Positions 5,827-12,562 of a stretch of 36,737 bases of DNA are shown piece after piece. The translations under genes were made by a program, and so were the position numbers. Location of the stretch: positions 1 through 36,737 of IMG/VR virus record IMGVR_UViG_3300005043_000007; one strand, given 5' to 3'. Origin of the DNA: a virus. Position 1 is the stretch's first letter. Each line of letters begins with the position of its first letter. The notes beneath the pieces are model-generated. The model saw only the letters and a list, made by a program, of their open reading frames with translations. It made no database searches and was not told where the DNA came from.

Positions 5827-5880
5827 TTTTATAAAGAGAGGGTGTATACCTAAAATGAAGTAAAAAAAGGAGAAGTTAAA

Positions 5881-5943
5881 ATGAAACGCGTTGCTGTAAT
5901 GGCTTCATGGAATAAGCTTTGTAGGAATGGGCTTATTCTATGA
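5881..5943 (+). CDS. Leader-type peptide, 20 codons
   Basis: ATG at 5881 has a near-consensus AAGGAG 8 bases upstream and the frame ends TGA at 5941-5943. The peptide starts MKRVAVMASWNKL and is basic. Its second half is encoded by a perfect 8-bp inverted repeat, so translation would open or close that hairpin. It begins 27 bases before the next gene. It could be a regulatory leader or simply a tiny protein. Confidence 0.4.
   Translation: MKRVAVMASWNKLCRNGLIL
5910..5938 (+). other. RNA hairpin inside the leader peptide ORF
   Basis: GAATAAGC (5910-5917) and GCTTATTC (5931-5938) are perfect reverse complements around a 13-base loop that contains AGGA. Adjacent G-T and T-A pairs could extend the stem to 10. 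There is no T-run after it, so it is not an intrinsic terminator. It lies 32 bases before the start codon at 5971. Confidence 0.5.
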
Positions 5944-5970
5944 ATTCAACACAAACAAAGGACTACGAAT

Positions 5971-6987
5971 ATGACTACCGAAGAAAAAAATGAACTGATC
6001 GTTATCGAACAGAAGAACGCCTTGCAAGTATTCACAACAGAAAACGGACTTGATCCCTTTATTGAAGAGGTTCGCAAACAGGTCGAAGCAGAACCTTCAG
6101 ATCCCTCAACGGAAGAAGGCCGCAAAGCAATCGGATCTTTGGCCAGAAAAATCGGCTCACAGAAGCAAACGTTCAAGAAATTAGGTCAGGCATTGACTAC
6201 AGACTGGCAAGCAAAAACAAAAGCCGTCACATCAGAGACGACCCGCATGGAAAAAGAGCTTGATGCACTTCGCGATCAGGTTCTAAAGCCGCGCCAGGAG
6301 TTTGAAGAAAAGCGCCAAGCCAGAATAGACGACTTAGAAAATCGTATTATTGCTATGGCCGACACAGCGAACTTTGAACACTTCAAAGACCCAGACGCCG
6401 ACGAGTTGAATGACGCAATCATCACATTAAATAAACTATTCTGTGTTGATTTTGACAACACCGCTATGCAGTGGGATGAATTCTTGGCACGTGCCACAAC
6501 AACGCACGACACAACAAGAAATCGTCTGAACGGTATGCTTTCAAAGCGCAAAGAGTACGACAAGGAACAGGCTGAATTAAAGCGTCTTCAAGAAGAAGAG
6601 GCACAGCGCAAAGCCAAAGAAGACCACGAACGTATAGCCAGAGAAGCGACAAGAGAGGCAGAGGATAAGGCAGAGAAAGAAAAAATCATTGCCAAAGAGA
6701 ACGCCGAGAAGGACAAGAGCGCCGCTATTGCAGCCGAAAGACAACGTCAGGTCGACGAAGTAAACGAAAACAATGCAAAGATTGCAGAACAAAAGCGAAT
6801 AGATGAAGCGCGTGCGGCAGATAAAGAGCATAGGAAAAATATTATTGCTTCCGCGCATGCTTCACTGGCTGAAGTTTGTGTCTGCAGCGAAGGCACGTCA
6901 AGCCTGATTTCAAGGGAGTTTATTGCAAGCCAAGTTTTGAAAGCAATAATTTCAGGCGACATACCAAACGTAACAATCAAATTTTAA
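5971..6987 (+). CDS. Long coiled-coil protein of the recombination module (DUF1351-like)
   Basis: 338 residues. The first half (IGSLARKIGSQKQTFKKLGQALTTDW..., LDALRDQVLKPRQEFEEKRQARIDDLENRI) follows the 'Lnk...e..rk.....l.P...fe...' layout of DUF1351-type proteins, which sit beside phage ERF or RecT genes. Residues about 195-290 are a nearly continuous charged coiled coil (KEYDKEQAELKRLQEEEAQRK..., EKEKIIAKENAEKDKSAA). The C-terminus (IIASAHASLAEV..., ISREFIASQVLKAIISGDIPNVTIKF) is a compact conserved end. It is probably an accessory factor for the annealing protein or exonuclease that follows. AAAGGA stands before the ATG. No enzymatic motif seen. Confidence 0.65.
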   Translation: MTTEEKNELIVIEQKNALQVFTTENGLDPFIEEVRKQVEAEPSDPSTEEGRKAIGSLARKIGSQKQTFKKLGQALTTDWQAKTKAVTSETTRMEKELDALRDQVLKPRQEFEEKRQARIDDLENRIIAMADTANFEHFKDPDADELNDAIITLNKLFCVDFDNTAMQWDEFLARATTTHDTTRNRLNGMLSKRKEYDKEQAELKRLQEEEAQRKAKEDHERIAREATREAEDKAEKEKIIAKENAEKDKSAAIAAERQRQVDEVNENNAKIAEQKRIDEARAADKEHRKNIIASAHASLAEVCVCSEGTSSLISREFIASQVLKAIISGDIPNVTIKF

Positions 6988-7008
6988 ACGAAGAGAAAGA
7001 CTAAAATT

Positions 7009-7827
7009 ATGAGCAAGTTTCACCCAGAAAACCCAGAAGGCATAAAACAAACGCCGGAAAATATTGCGGCGCATGAGAGAGGGCAGGAAGTCACCATCCC
7101 ACAAGGAACGGCAATCGTAAGCGCAGAACAGCAAATGATCCAATCGATCGCGGTTATGGCGCAAGATCCGAACGTTGACGTCGAGAAGATGGAAAAGCTT
7201 TTTGATATTCAGATCAAAATGATGGACAGGCAAGCGAAAATGGACTTCGATCAAGCCCTAGCGAGAGTTCAGGCAGACATGCCACGCATCACGGAGAACG
7301 GCCAGATCAAAAATAGGGAAGGGCGCGTCACCGCAACATATTTGAAGTATGAAGACATAGATCGAGAGATCAGACCACGCCTATCGGCCGAAGGGTTTTC
7401 ATTAGTTCACACCAGAACCGAAAACAACAACAAAATGATCGTTATAACCAAACTCAAGCACAAAGGAGGGCATGAAGAAGTTGTTGAAATGCCCCTTCCT
7501 TATGACGCGCCGAACAAAATGAAGAACCCTGTGCAAGCCGCAGTCTCTACATTCTCATACGGCAAGCGTGTGAATGTGTGCTCTCTTCTGAATATCGTGG
7601 CGCAAGGTCAAGACGACGACGGTCAAATGGCAGATTGTAATCCAATATCTGACGAACAGGCGGCCGAGATTAAAGATCGTCTTGAAAAGCTATACGACGC
7701 CGGCTCAAACGTAGATACAAGAAAGCTCTTGAATTATATTGGAGCGAATAGCGTTGATGAAATCCCAGCCACCAAATACGAAGACACGATCGCGCTTCTA
7801 GCTAGAAAAGAAAGTGAAGGTGTATAA
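7009..7827 (+). CDS. erf-like: ERF-family single-strand annealing protein
   Basis: 272 residues. Residues about 70-200 match the ERF superfamily: AKMDFDQALARVQADMP, then TYLKYEDIDREIRPRLSAEGFSLVHTRTE, VITKLKHKGGHEEVVEMPLPYD and the conserved NPVQAAVSTFSYGKRVNVCSLLNIV. ERF proteins coat single-stranded DNA and anneal complementary strands during phage recombination and circularisation. The C-terminal 60 residues form a separate helical domain (DEQAAEIKDRLEKLYDAG, RKLLNYIGANSVDEIPA). It works with the YqaJ exonuclease two genes downstream, an equivalent of lambda Red. The stop overlaps the next start (TAATG). Confidence 0.9.
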   Translation: MSKFHPENPEGIKQTPENIAAHERGQEVTIPQGTAIVSAEQQMIQSIAVMAQDPNVDVEKMEKLFDIQIKMMDRQAKMDFDQALARVQADMPRITENGQIKNREGRVTATYLKYEDIDREIRPRLSAEGFSLVHTRTENNNKMIVITKLKHKGGHEEVVEMPLPYDAPNKMKNPVQAAVSTFSYGKRVNVCSLLNIVAQGQDDDGQMADCNPISDEQAAEIKDRLEKLYDAGSNVDTRKLLNYIGANSVDEIPATKYEDTIALLARKESEGV

Positions 7828-8087
7828 TGGGCAAAAAATTATATTATGTGCAAGACAAGCGACAGATTGTAGGAAATTCGATGCTGTGGTGGGCGAAAGA
7901 CAGCAGAGGATATACTTGCGATATTCGAAAAGCCCATGTGTTCAGTGAAAGCGAAATAAAAAACTTTCGTGATACTGATATACCTTGGCCGAAAGACTTT
8001 ATTGACGGACGTCTACAGCACCACGTCGACTGCCAATCTGTAAAAACAGACCTAGAACAATGGAAGGTTCACAATGAGACACTTTGA
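7827..8087 (+). CDS. Conserved small phage protein of the recombination operon
   Basis: 86 residues, start overlapping the ERF stop by one base. The sequence KLYYVQDKRQIVGNSMLWWAKDSRGYTCDIRKAHVFSESE followed by WPKDFIDGRLQHHVDCQ looks familiar from small phage proteins that sit next to recombinases. The pattern 'yyvqD.r..vGNsm.WW.kd..GYtcdi..A.vf' recurs there. No catalytic motif is evident and the function is unknown to me. It is held between the annealing protein and the exonuclease, overlapping both, so a role in the same process is plausible. Confidence 0.75.
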   Translation: MGKKLYYVQDKRQIVGNSMLWWAKDSRGYTCDIRKAHVFSESEIKNFRDTDIPWPKDFIDGRLQHHVDCQSVKTDLEQWKVHNETL

Positions 8088-8793
8088 TTTCGTACACAAC
8101 ACAGACCCATGGATGAGAGCGCGCGGAGGTTTGGCCACCACGTCTTCGTTCGGAAGCATCATCACGCCAAGCGGAGCGAAAAGCGGCCAGATGGACGGCT
8201 ATGCGAACCAGGTCGTCGTCGAATTATTGCTTGGCAAGTCCTGCGATCGTGATTTAAGCAACCTTTACGCGATCCAATGGGGTCACGAATGGGAGGACAA
8301 GGCGGCGGATCTCTATCAATTCGAAACAGGATTCGATCTTAAGCACGGCGGCTTCTTCACCGATGATCATTTCAAATACGGTGCGTCGCCTGATGCGATC
8401 GTCATGGACGACGGCGCGGAAGTTGGTTTGGTTGAGATAAAATGCCCTGAAAACCCTGTAAAGCATGTTGAATTTCTCTTCTCGCAGACGATCAACAAGA
8501 CTTACAAGCCGCAGCTATTCGGTCAAATGATTATCACAGGATTCGAATGGGTAGATTATTTTTCTTTCTATCCAGAACTTCCACACGTGAAGATCAAGAC
8601 CAGGAAAGAAGACGACTTGGTTTTCTATAAAAAACTTGAAGATCTTCTGGATGAATTCAGTGACTTGGTTCAGACGAAGCTTGAAGCGATGGTCGCATGT
8701 GGTCATATAAACGAAGTCCCGGTCAAGTTCATAGAGCAACCGAAAGAAGTCGTGCAGCCTAACAATTCACAGTCAACATATATGGCTGGATAA
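8074..8793 (+). CDS. YqaJ/lambda-exonuclease-type 5'-3' exonuclease
   Basis: 239 residues. The PD-(D/E)XK core is complete: GHEWEDKAADLY (70-81, conserved Glu), GASPDAIV with Asp107, VEIKCPENP with Glu121 and Lys123, and YKPQLFGQMIITGFEW. The start is RARGGLATTSSFGSIITPSG, the substrate-binding part. The enzyme degrades one strand of linear duplex DNA to give the single strands used by the ERF protein. The gene overlaps the previous one by 14 bases. Confidence 0.9.
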   Translation: MRHFDFVHNTDPWMRARGGLATTSSFGSIITPSGAKSGQMDGYANQVVVELLLGKSCDRDLSNLYAIQWGHEWEDKAADLYQFETGFDLKHGGFFTDDHFKYGASPDAIVMDDGAEVGLVEIKCPENPVKHVEFLFSQTINKTYKPQLFGQMIITGFEWVDYFSFYPELPHVKIKTRKEDDLVFYKKLEDLLDEFSDLVQTKLEAMVACGHINEVPVKFIEQPKEVVQPNNSQSTYMAG

Positions 8794-8815
8794 CCCCAAC
8801 AAGAAAGATAATAAA

Positions 8816-9079
8816 ATGGCAAACGTAATTCCAAATAAAGAAACACATAGATGTTCTATGGCTATATACGGCTTAGAAACAAGACTTCGAGAATATATAA
8901 CAAATGAATTTAAAGCAGAAATGAACGAAAAGATCGATGAATTAGTCGCACAGTTCATGCTTGAATTTTCCGCAAATGCCGAAAGCGTTCTTGATGTATA
9001 TTCGCAAGAAGCAAAGGTCATCGTCACAACATTTTTCAACAATAAGGAGCAACCAAAAAATGAAAAAGACCCAAAATAA
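8816..9079 (+). CDS. Hypothetical helical protein
   Basis: 87 residues. After a short start with one cysteine and histidine (KETHRCSMAIYG) it is mostly amphipathic helix (LETRLREYITNEFKAEMNEKIDELVAQFMLEFS, SVLDVYSQEAKVIVTTFFNN) with a polar Lys/Asn/Glu end. This suggests a coiled-coil oligomer. It ends 20 bases into the next gene. Function unknown. Confidence 0.65.
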   Translation: MANVIPNKETHRCSMAIYGLETRLREYITNEFKAEMNEKIDELVAQFMLEFSANAESVLDVYSQEAKVIVTTFFNNKEQPKNEKDPK

Positions 9080-9581
9080 ACCGCAAGAAAAACCCGCAGA
9101 CAATGGGGAAATGCAAATTATATATGGTAAGTATCCGCCAAACTTCAAGAGAATACTTGAAGCGTTCCCAGCCGCAGGACAAGACGGCGTGGTGTTCGCA
9201 TATGGTAATGAAATATTTGTGCCTTCAGGTATTGAATTGACGCATCCGATCAAGGTTCATGAAGCCACGCACGGCATCCGTCAGAAGGAATTCGGGCTTG
9301 ATGAGTGGTGGACGCGTTACATTGAAGATGATGCGTTCCGCTATTATGAAGAGCTTGTCGCGCACTTCAGTGAATACATGGCGATGATTGGCGAAAGCAA
9401 ACACGCTGAAAATCCAAAGTTTCGCAAAAGAATACGCCGATTCATAGCCGAAAAACTTGCCCATCCCCTGTATAGATGCAAAGGCGGTGTCACCAAGACG
9501 CAGCGTGACTTGAAGAACATGGAACGCGAATATCGTGAAGGAAAAGAAAGCTTCGTCACCGGTGCGATCGATGGAAAGTAA
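9060..9581 (+). CDS. Small HEXXH (HEATH) metalloprotease-like phage protein
   Basis: 173 residues from MKKTQNKPQ. I chose ATG 9060 because AAGGAG precedes it by about 10 bases; the open frame extends further upstream inside the previous gene. A zinc-binding HEXXH motif is present as KVHEATHGIRQ (residues 67-71). A helix with FRYYEELVAHFSEYMAM (93-109) follows, whose Glu97/Glu98 could supply the third ligand as in gluzincins. Before it, DGVVFAYGNEIFVPSGIEL would form the edge strands. The C-terminus is basic and helical. It may be a peptidase or a non-catalytic zinc protein; the target is unknown. It sits among recombination genes, not lysis genes. Confidence 0.65.
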   Translation: MKKTQNKPQEKPADNGEMQIIYGKYPPNFKRILEAFPAAGQDGVVFAYGNEIFVPSGIELTHPIKVHEATHGIRQKEFGLDEWWTRYIEDDAFRYYEELVAHFSEYMAMIGESKHAENPKFRKRIRRFIAEKLAHPLYRCKGGVTKTQRDLKNMEREYREGKESFVTGAIDGK

Positions 9582-9915
9582 AGTCATTCATTTAACACAG
9601 GGTTTTGTCGCAATAGTTAGCGCCGAAGACTATGAAAAGATAAAAGGTTATAGCTGGCATGTTCACAGGTCAGGAGGGAAAGGAAGAAAGGCCGGCAAGC
9701 CATACGCAAGAACAACCATCAACAAGAAAAAAATATATATGCATAGGCTTATCGCTTCACCAGAACATAACCTTCACGTTGACCACAGGAACGAACAGAC
9801 GCTTGACAACAGGCGTGAAAATCTTCAGCCAGTAACGCATAAAACAAACCAGCGCAGAAGAATAAAATACGTTGAATTTAGACCAAAAAAAGAATTGACT
9901 TACCCCCTCTTATAA
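9571..9915 (+). CDS. HNH endonuclease (homing type)
   Basis: 114 residues from ATG 9571. An in-frame GTG 12 codons earlier is possible, but the domain starts right after the ATG. The N-terminal part VIHLTQGFVAIVSAEDYEKIKGYSWHVHRSG is the small strand-helix module seen before HNH domains. The HNH core is KIYMHRLI, LHVDHRNEQTLDNRRENLQPVTHKTNQ, with the catalytic histidine in VDH and the Asn of DNRRENL. Freestanding genes of this type usually act as homing endonucleases that spread themselves between phages. Overlap with the previous gene is 11 bases. Confidence 0.85.
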   Translation: MESKVIHLTQGFVAIVSAEDYEKIKGYSWHVHRSGGKGRKAGKPYARTTINKKKIYMHRLIASPEHNLHVDHRNEQTLDNRRENLQPVTHKTNQRRRIKYVEFRPKKELTYPLL

Positions 9916-9966
9916 AGCAACATCAAAGAACTATATAAACAACTTTTAAACAATAAGGATATTGTT

Positions 9967-10575
9967 ATGAATACAGAAATACAAGACGGCGCAGAAGAAG
10001 AAGTCGAAGTTGAAAGCGGTGTAAATGACATCGAAGAAACTGTTTCAAGCGTTGCAAAAGAAACAATGGTCGGAGATCTTCGCGACGTTTGCTTGCAAAT
10101 TATTCGCAATCCAAAACTTACAGGTAAAGCCTGGAACGACATGAACGAAGCACAACAGCGAGACGTTGCGCAGCAAATCACATCACGCGTCTCTGATGCG
10201 GTGGTCAAGTCGGTTCAAATCATCGCAGCCAATGGCCAGCGTCAAATAATTGGCGTTCTTGAACAGGTTGTCGTTAAAGATGGTATTAAGGCCGTAATCA
10301 AGTGCTCTCAGCACGACGAGCTTCGACATGAACTAATGGACGCGGCCGGTGATGCAGTTTCGATCGTTATCACAGGTGCAGAAGCTTTCATCGGAGGCGG
10401 TGAAAAAGTTAAAATCGATAAAGACCAGCCCGATCTTATTGAAGAAGAGGCCGACCAACCCGAAACAATTGAACGAGAGGAAGAAACAGATGTCGGATAC
10501 GATAACTCCACAGGCGAAATCCACGACGACGCGGAAGTTGAAGCTATCGACCAAGCTTCGTCACAACTTACATGA
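9967..10575 (+). CDS. Acidic phage early protein
   Basis: 202 residues. Both ends are highly acidic (EIQDGAEEEVEVESG at the start; EEEADQPETIEREEETD near the end). The central 120 residues are a conserved-looking domain: MVGDLRDVCLQIIRNPKLTGKAWNDMNEAQQRDVAQQITSRV, VKSVQIIAANGQRQIIGVLEQVVVKDGIKAVIKCS, and HELMDAAGDAVSIVITGAEAF. I believe similar proteins occur in other phages next to replication or recombination genes, but I cannot name the family. The last 86 bases overlap the winged-helix gene in another frame. Confidence 0.65.
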   Translation: MNTEIQDGAEEEVEVESGVNDIEETVSSVAKETMVGDLRDVCLQIIRNPKLTGKAWNDMNEAQQRDVAQQITSRVSDAVVKSVQIIAANGQRQIIGVLEQVVVKDGIKAVIKCSQHDELRHELMDAAGDAVSIVITGAEAFIGGGEKVKIDKDQPDLIEEEADQPETIEREEETDVGYDNSTGEIHDDAEVEAIDQASSQLT

Positions 10576-10792
10576 TCCCGCAAGGCTGGAACTGACGGAG
10601 GCACAAAACGCGGTTTTAAAAGTCGTTAGCCGCCGTCAGGATCGGGGCTTAACCACCACCACCACCAACGTCACGAAAGACCGTGGCTTAAAAGACCGTT
10701 CTTCAACATACAGAGTTTTAAAATCTCTTATCAAGAAGGACTTAATTCAAACCTACGCCGGCAAATATTACAAACTGGCCGATCAAACTTAG
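10490..10792 (+). CDS. Winged-helix-type DNA-binding protein
   Basis: 100 residues from ATG 10490 (MSDTITPQAK...), with GAGGAAG upstream. The longer open frame upstream belongs to the overlapped gene. The N-terminal 30 residues are basic and Thr-rich. Residues 35-98 fit a winged helix: LTEAQNAVLKVVSRRQD (helix 1), then TTTTNVTKDRGLKDRSSTYRVLKSLIKKDLIQ (helices 2-3, with the SSTYRVLKSLIKK recognition pattern) and TYAGKYYKLAD (wing). MarR-like and primase-linked proteins share this shape. It is a candidate regulator or DNA-binding accessory protein. It overlaps the preceding gene by 86 bases. Confidence 0.6.
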   Translation: MSDTITPQAKSTTTRKLKLSTKLRHNLHDPARLELTEAQNAVLKVVSRRQDRGLTTTTTNVTKDRGLKDRSSTYRVLKSLIKKDLIQTYAGKYYKLADQT

Positions 10793-10804
10793 AAAGAAAT
10801 TAAT

Positions 10805-11023
10805 ATGCCCAATAAAATAACAGGTACAGTAAAATGGTTTAATCATGGTAAGGGCTTCGGCTTTATTAAGCCGGACGACGGAGGCGCGGACGTATTCGTT
10901 CACATCACCGCAATTCAAGACTCGCACTTGGACAGCCTAAACGAAGGCGATAAAGTGAGGTTCACTATTGCTAATGGCAAGAATGGAAAAGTTCAGGCCG
11001 AAATAATCGAAATCACAAATTAA
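10805..11023 (+). CDS. csp-like: Cold-shock domain RNA/ssDNA-binding protein
   Basis: 72 residues, a complete CspA-type OB fold: GTVKWFNHGKGFGFIKPDDGG contains RNP1 (KGFGFI), and DVFVHITAIQ contains RNP2 (VFVHI). The end SLNEGDKVRFTIANGKNGKVQAEIIEI is also canonical. Cold-shock proteins melt RNA structure and can act as antiterminators. The gene lies just upstream of the structured RNA at 11030, which may or may not be a target. It may have been taken from a bacterial host. Confidence 0.93.
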   Translation: MPNKITGTVKWFNHGKGFGFIKPDDGGADVFVHITAIQDSHLDSLNEGDKVRFTIANGKNGKVQAEIIEITN

Positions 11024-11029
11024 CCTTAT

Positions 11030-11137
11030 GGGGGCTGCGGCGTGGACAGACACGCATACAACGGGTCATAACCGTAACGTTACTAGGAACGGATCGACGA
11101 GACTAGATAGCAGGTGAAAACCCTGCCAGCCCTCCCA
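11030..11137 (+). ncRNA. Structured intergenic RNA with tRNA-like features
   Basis: The 139-base gap between two genes folds into four hairpins closed by a long-range stem. GGGGGCTG (11030-11037) pairs with CAGCCCTC (11127-11134), 8 bp with one G-T. Inside are GCGTG/CACGC (11040-11044/11051-11055), ACGG/CCGT with the 7-base loop GTCATAA (11061-11075), CGTT/AACG (11078-11091) and GCAGG/CCTGC with a 7-base loop (11110-11126). The last hairpin abuts the closing stem with no gap, like a T-arm on an acceptor stem, and CCA follows at 11135-11137 after one discriminator base. Against a real tRNA: the T-loop TGAAAAC lacks TTC, the D-loop lacks GG, and joins are too long (107 nt). No T-run follows, so it is not a terminator. 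Confidence 0.5.
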
Positions 11138-11162
11138 AATTTTAAAGAAAAAGGAATATAAT

Positions 11163-11486
11163 ATGCCTATTTATCTAGTAATTACACCCGACGATGAAGC
11201 GATGGTCAACGCGCCAAACAAGTCAAGCGCAATCAATCACGTCATTAAGAACACAATAAGCGCCAATGTGTTAAGCCCTGAGAGTATAATTGTGCGCATG
11301 GAAGACGGCCAACAGGTTCAAAAGGCCACATCTTCCAAAGAAACGGCCGTCAAGCCAATGAACGCAGAAGGCGGCAATCCTGAAATCGAGGCGATCGCTG
11401 GTGAATATCCAGACGAATACGCCCCAACGGAAGACGATCTTTCTGGATCTCAAGGATTCGGCGATCCTAGAAACGCGGAGGCTTAA
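11163..11486 (+). CDS. Hypothetical early protein
   Basis: 107 residues; AAGGA stands about 7 bases before the ATG. The N-terminal half has a strand-helix-strand pattern (MPIYLVITPDDEAMVNAPNKSSAINHVIKNTISANVLSPESIIVRMEDG) ending in a variable, Asp/Glu/Gly-rich tail (EYPDEYAPTEDDLSGSQGFG). It follows the structured RNA directly and could be regulated by it. No family recognised. Confidence 0.7.
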   Translation: MPIYLVITPDDEAMVNAPNKSSAINHVIKNTISANVLSPESIIVRMEDGQQVQKATSSKETAVKPMNAEGGNPEIEAIAGEYPDEYAPTEDDLSGSQGFGDPRNAEA

Positions 11487-11489
11487 ACC

Positions 11490-12023
11490 ATGAACAACCG
11501 TTCAGAATATCCACAGTACTACCACGTCGAAGGTCTATATGGCGATGTTTTCGCCGTTGTATGTCGTGAGCATGAAACTTCTTACACAGTCATACAGAAG
11601 CGCGACGTTCGAAAGTCGTTCATCGTTTCAAAGGTGACAAGCCATGATGCTGTCAAGGACATAGCAGCCGGACAAATTCTCGGGGTTACCGCGCACGATT
11701 ATGAAGAAGTGTTGACAAAGCAGTTCGGATTTTCTTTGTCCAACGATGTCATATGTTATCACCCAGAACCAGAGGAGAAAGCCATTGTCAAAGACGATAA
11801 ACCTTCAATCACGCCAACAGGGGAAGACGTTCAAAAAGATCCTATTGGAGCAGATGGAGGAAAGAGTTTCGAACGGTCTGAAGAACTATCCACCATTGAC
11901 GGTGAAACAAAACAGGATGATGTCGGATCTGCTAACGATACAGGAAAGATCGATAAAACTCCACCACCAGAACCCACAAATGACGGTGGATCAAATCCTA
12001 AACCTGTTCAAGATCCCTCTTAA
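11490..12023 (+). CDS. Hypothetical protein, last gene of the rightward arm
   Basis: 177 residues; GGAGG precedes the ATG by about 9 bases, inside the end of the previous gene. Residues 1-90 look folded (YPQYYHVEGLYGDVFAVVCREHETSYTVIQKRDVR, ILGVTAHDYEEVLTKQFGFSL). The rest is a long disordered Asp/Pro/Lys/Gly tail (PEPEEKAIVKDDKPSITPTGED..., PPPEPTNDGGSNPKPVQDPS). The preceding gene also ends in a disordered acidic tail. Function unknown. Confidence 0.7.
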   Translation: MNNRSEYPQYYHVEGLYGDVFAVVCREHETSYTVIQKRDVRKSFIVSKVTSHDAVKDIAAGQILGVTAHDYEEVLTKQFGFSLSNDVICYHPEPEEKAIVKDDKPSITPTGEDVQKDPIGADGGKSFERSEELSTIDGETKQDDVGSANDTGKIDKTPPPEPTNDGGSNPKPVQDPS

Positions 12024-12047
12024 AGCTAAGTAATCACACACAATAAA

Positions 12048-12073
12048 AAGCCCCACTTTAATCGGTGGGGCTT
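12048..12073. terminator. Bidirectional intrinsic terminator between converging arms
   Basis: AAGCCCCAC (12048-12056) and GTGGGGCTT (12065-12073) form a 9-bp stem with an 8-base loop. A T-rich run follows on the plus strand (CTTCTTTTATT) and an A-run precedes it (AATAAAAAG), which is a T-run on the minus strand. It ends the rightward early arm and the leftward late arm. Confidence 0.92.
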
Positions 12074-12076
12074 CTT

Positions 12077-12562
12077 TTATTCGTTGTATGCGTATCGAGT
12101 TTCAACGCGTTTATTCCATGTAATTCCCTCTTGGGTGTCAGGCTCTTCAGGCGGCGCACGTGCCAAGCGTTGAGGTTTAATCTGTGGTGACTGTATGACT
12201 TTAAGCCTTCCGAAGTTATTCTGTAAGCGGCCACCAAAGAAGAAGACGATAATTGTCCCAAGAATCCACCAGCCTTCCGTCGGCATAGATTGCAAAGCCA
12301 GGGCAGAATTCTGGAACTTGATCGGGTATTCAATACACAGCCAGAAAATATAAATAGTGCCGAATGCAAACATAGGACGAGGCAATCGGTTTAACCCATC
12401 GATCAGACTGTCAAACCAGTTTCTAGAATGTCCGAATTCGTTTGCAAATTGTGACTGTATAGACTGAAAAGCAACCGCATCGATCTGATCTCTTTCTTGC
12501 TTTGATCCGAAAATGATTTTTAGAACATCACCGATCAAAGGTATACCATAAATTATACTCAT
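12077..12562 (-). CDS. Holin, GTA three-TM type
   Basis: 161 residues. The layout matches the GTA_holin_3TM family of alphaproteobacterial phages and gene transfer agents: a hydrophobic N-terminus (MSIIYGIPLIGDVLKIIFG), a polar helix ending before NRLPRPMFAFGTIYIFWLCIEYP (TM at about 63-80), then WWILGTIIVFFFGGRL (about 98-112) with the family-typical FFGGR. A polar tail follows. It would form the membrane lesion that releases the endolysin. The start overlaps the endolysin stop by one base (TAATG). Confidence 0.8.
   Translation of the reverse strand: MSIIYGIPLIGDVLKIIFGSKQERDQIDAVAFQSIQSQFANEFGHSRNWFDSLIDGLNRLPRPMFAFGTIYIFWLCIEYPIKFQNSALALQSMPTEGWWILGTIIVFFFGGRLQNNFGRLKVIQSPQIKPQRLARAPPEEPDTQEGITWNKRVETRYAYNE

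Noticed and set aside
9535-9915. GTG start for the HNH gene
   Set aside because: The domain begins right after ATG 9571; the extra 12 codons are coding sequence of the upstream gene.
11030-11137. tmRNA or group I intron fragment
   Set aside because: GGGGCTG and a GGATCGACGAGA stretch recall tmRNA, and CGACGAGACTAGA recalls the intron R element. There is no tag ORF, and not enough room for an intron core.
11024-11162. Intrinsic terminator after the cold-shock gene
   Set aside because: The stems are not followed by a T-run; the sequence after the last stem is A-rich and holds the next ribosome binding site.
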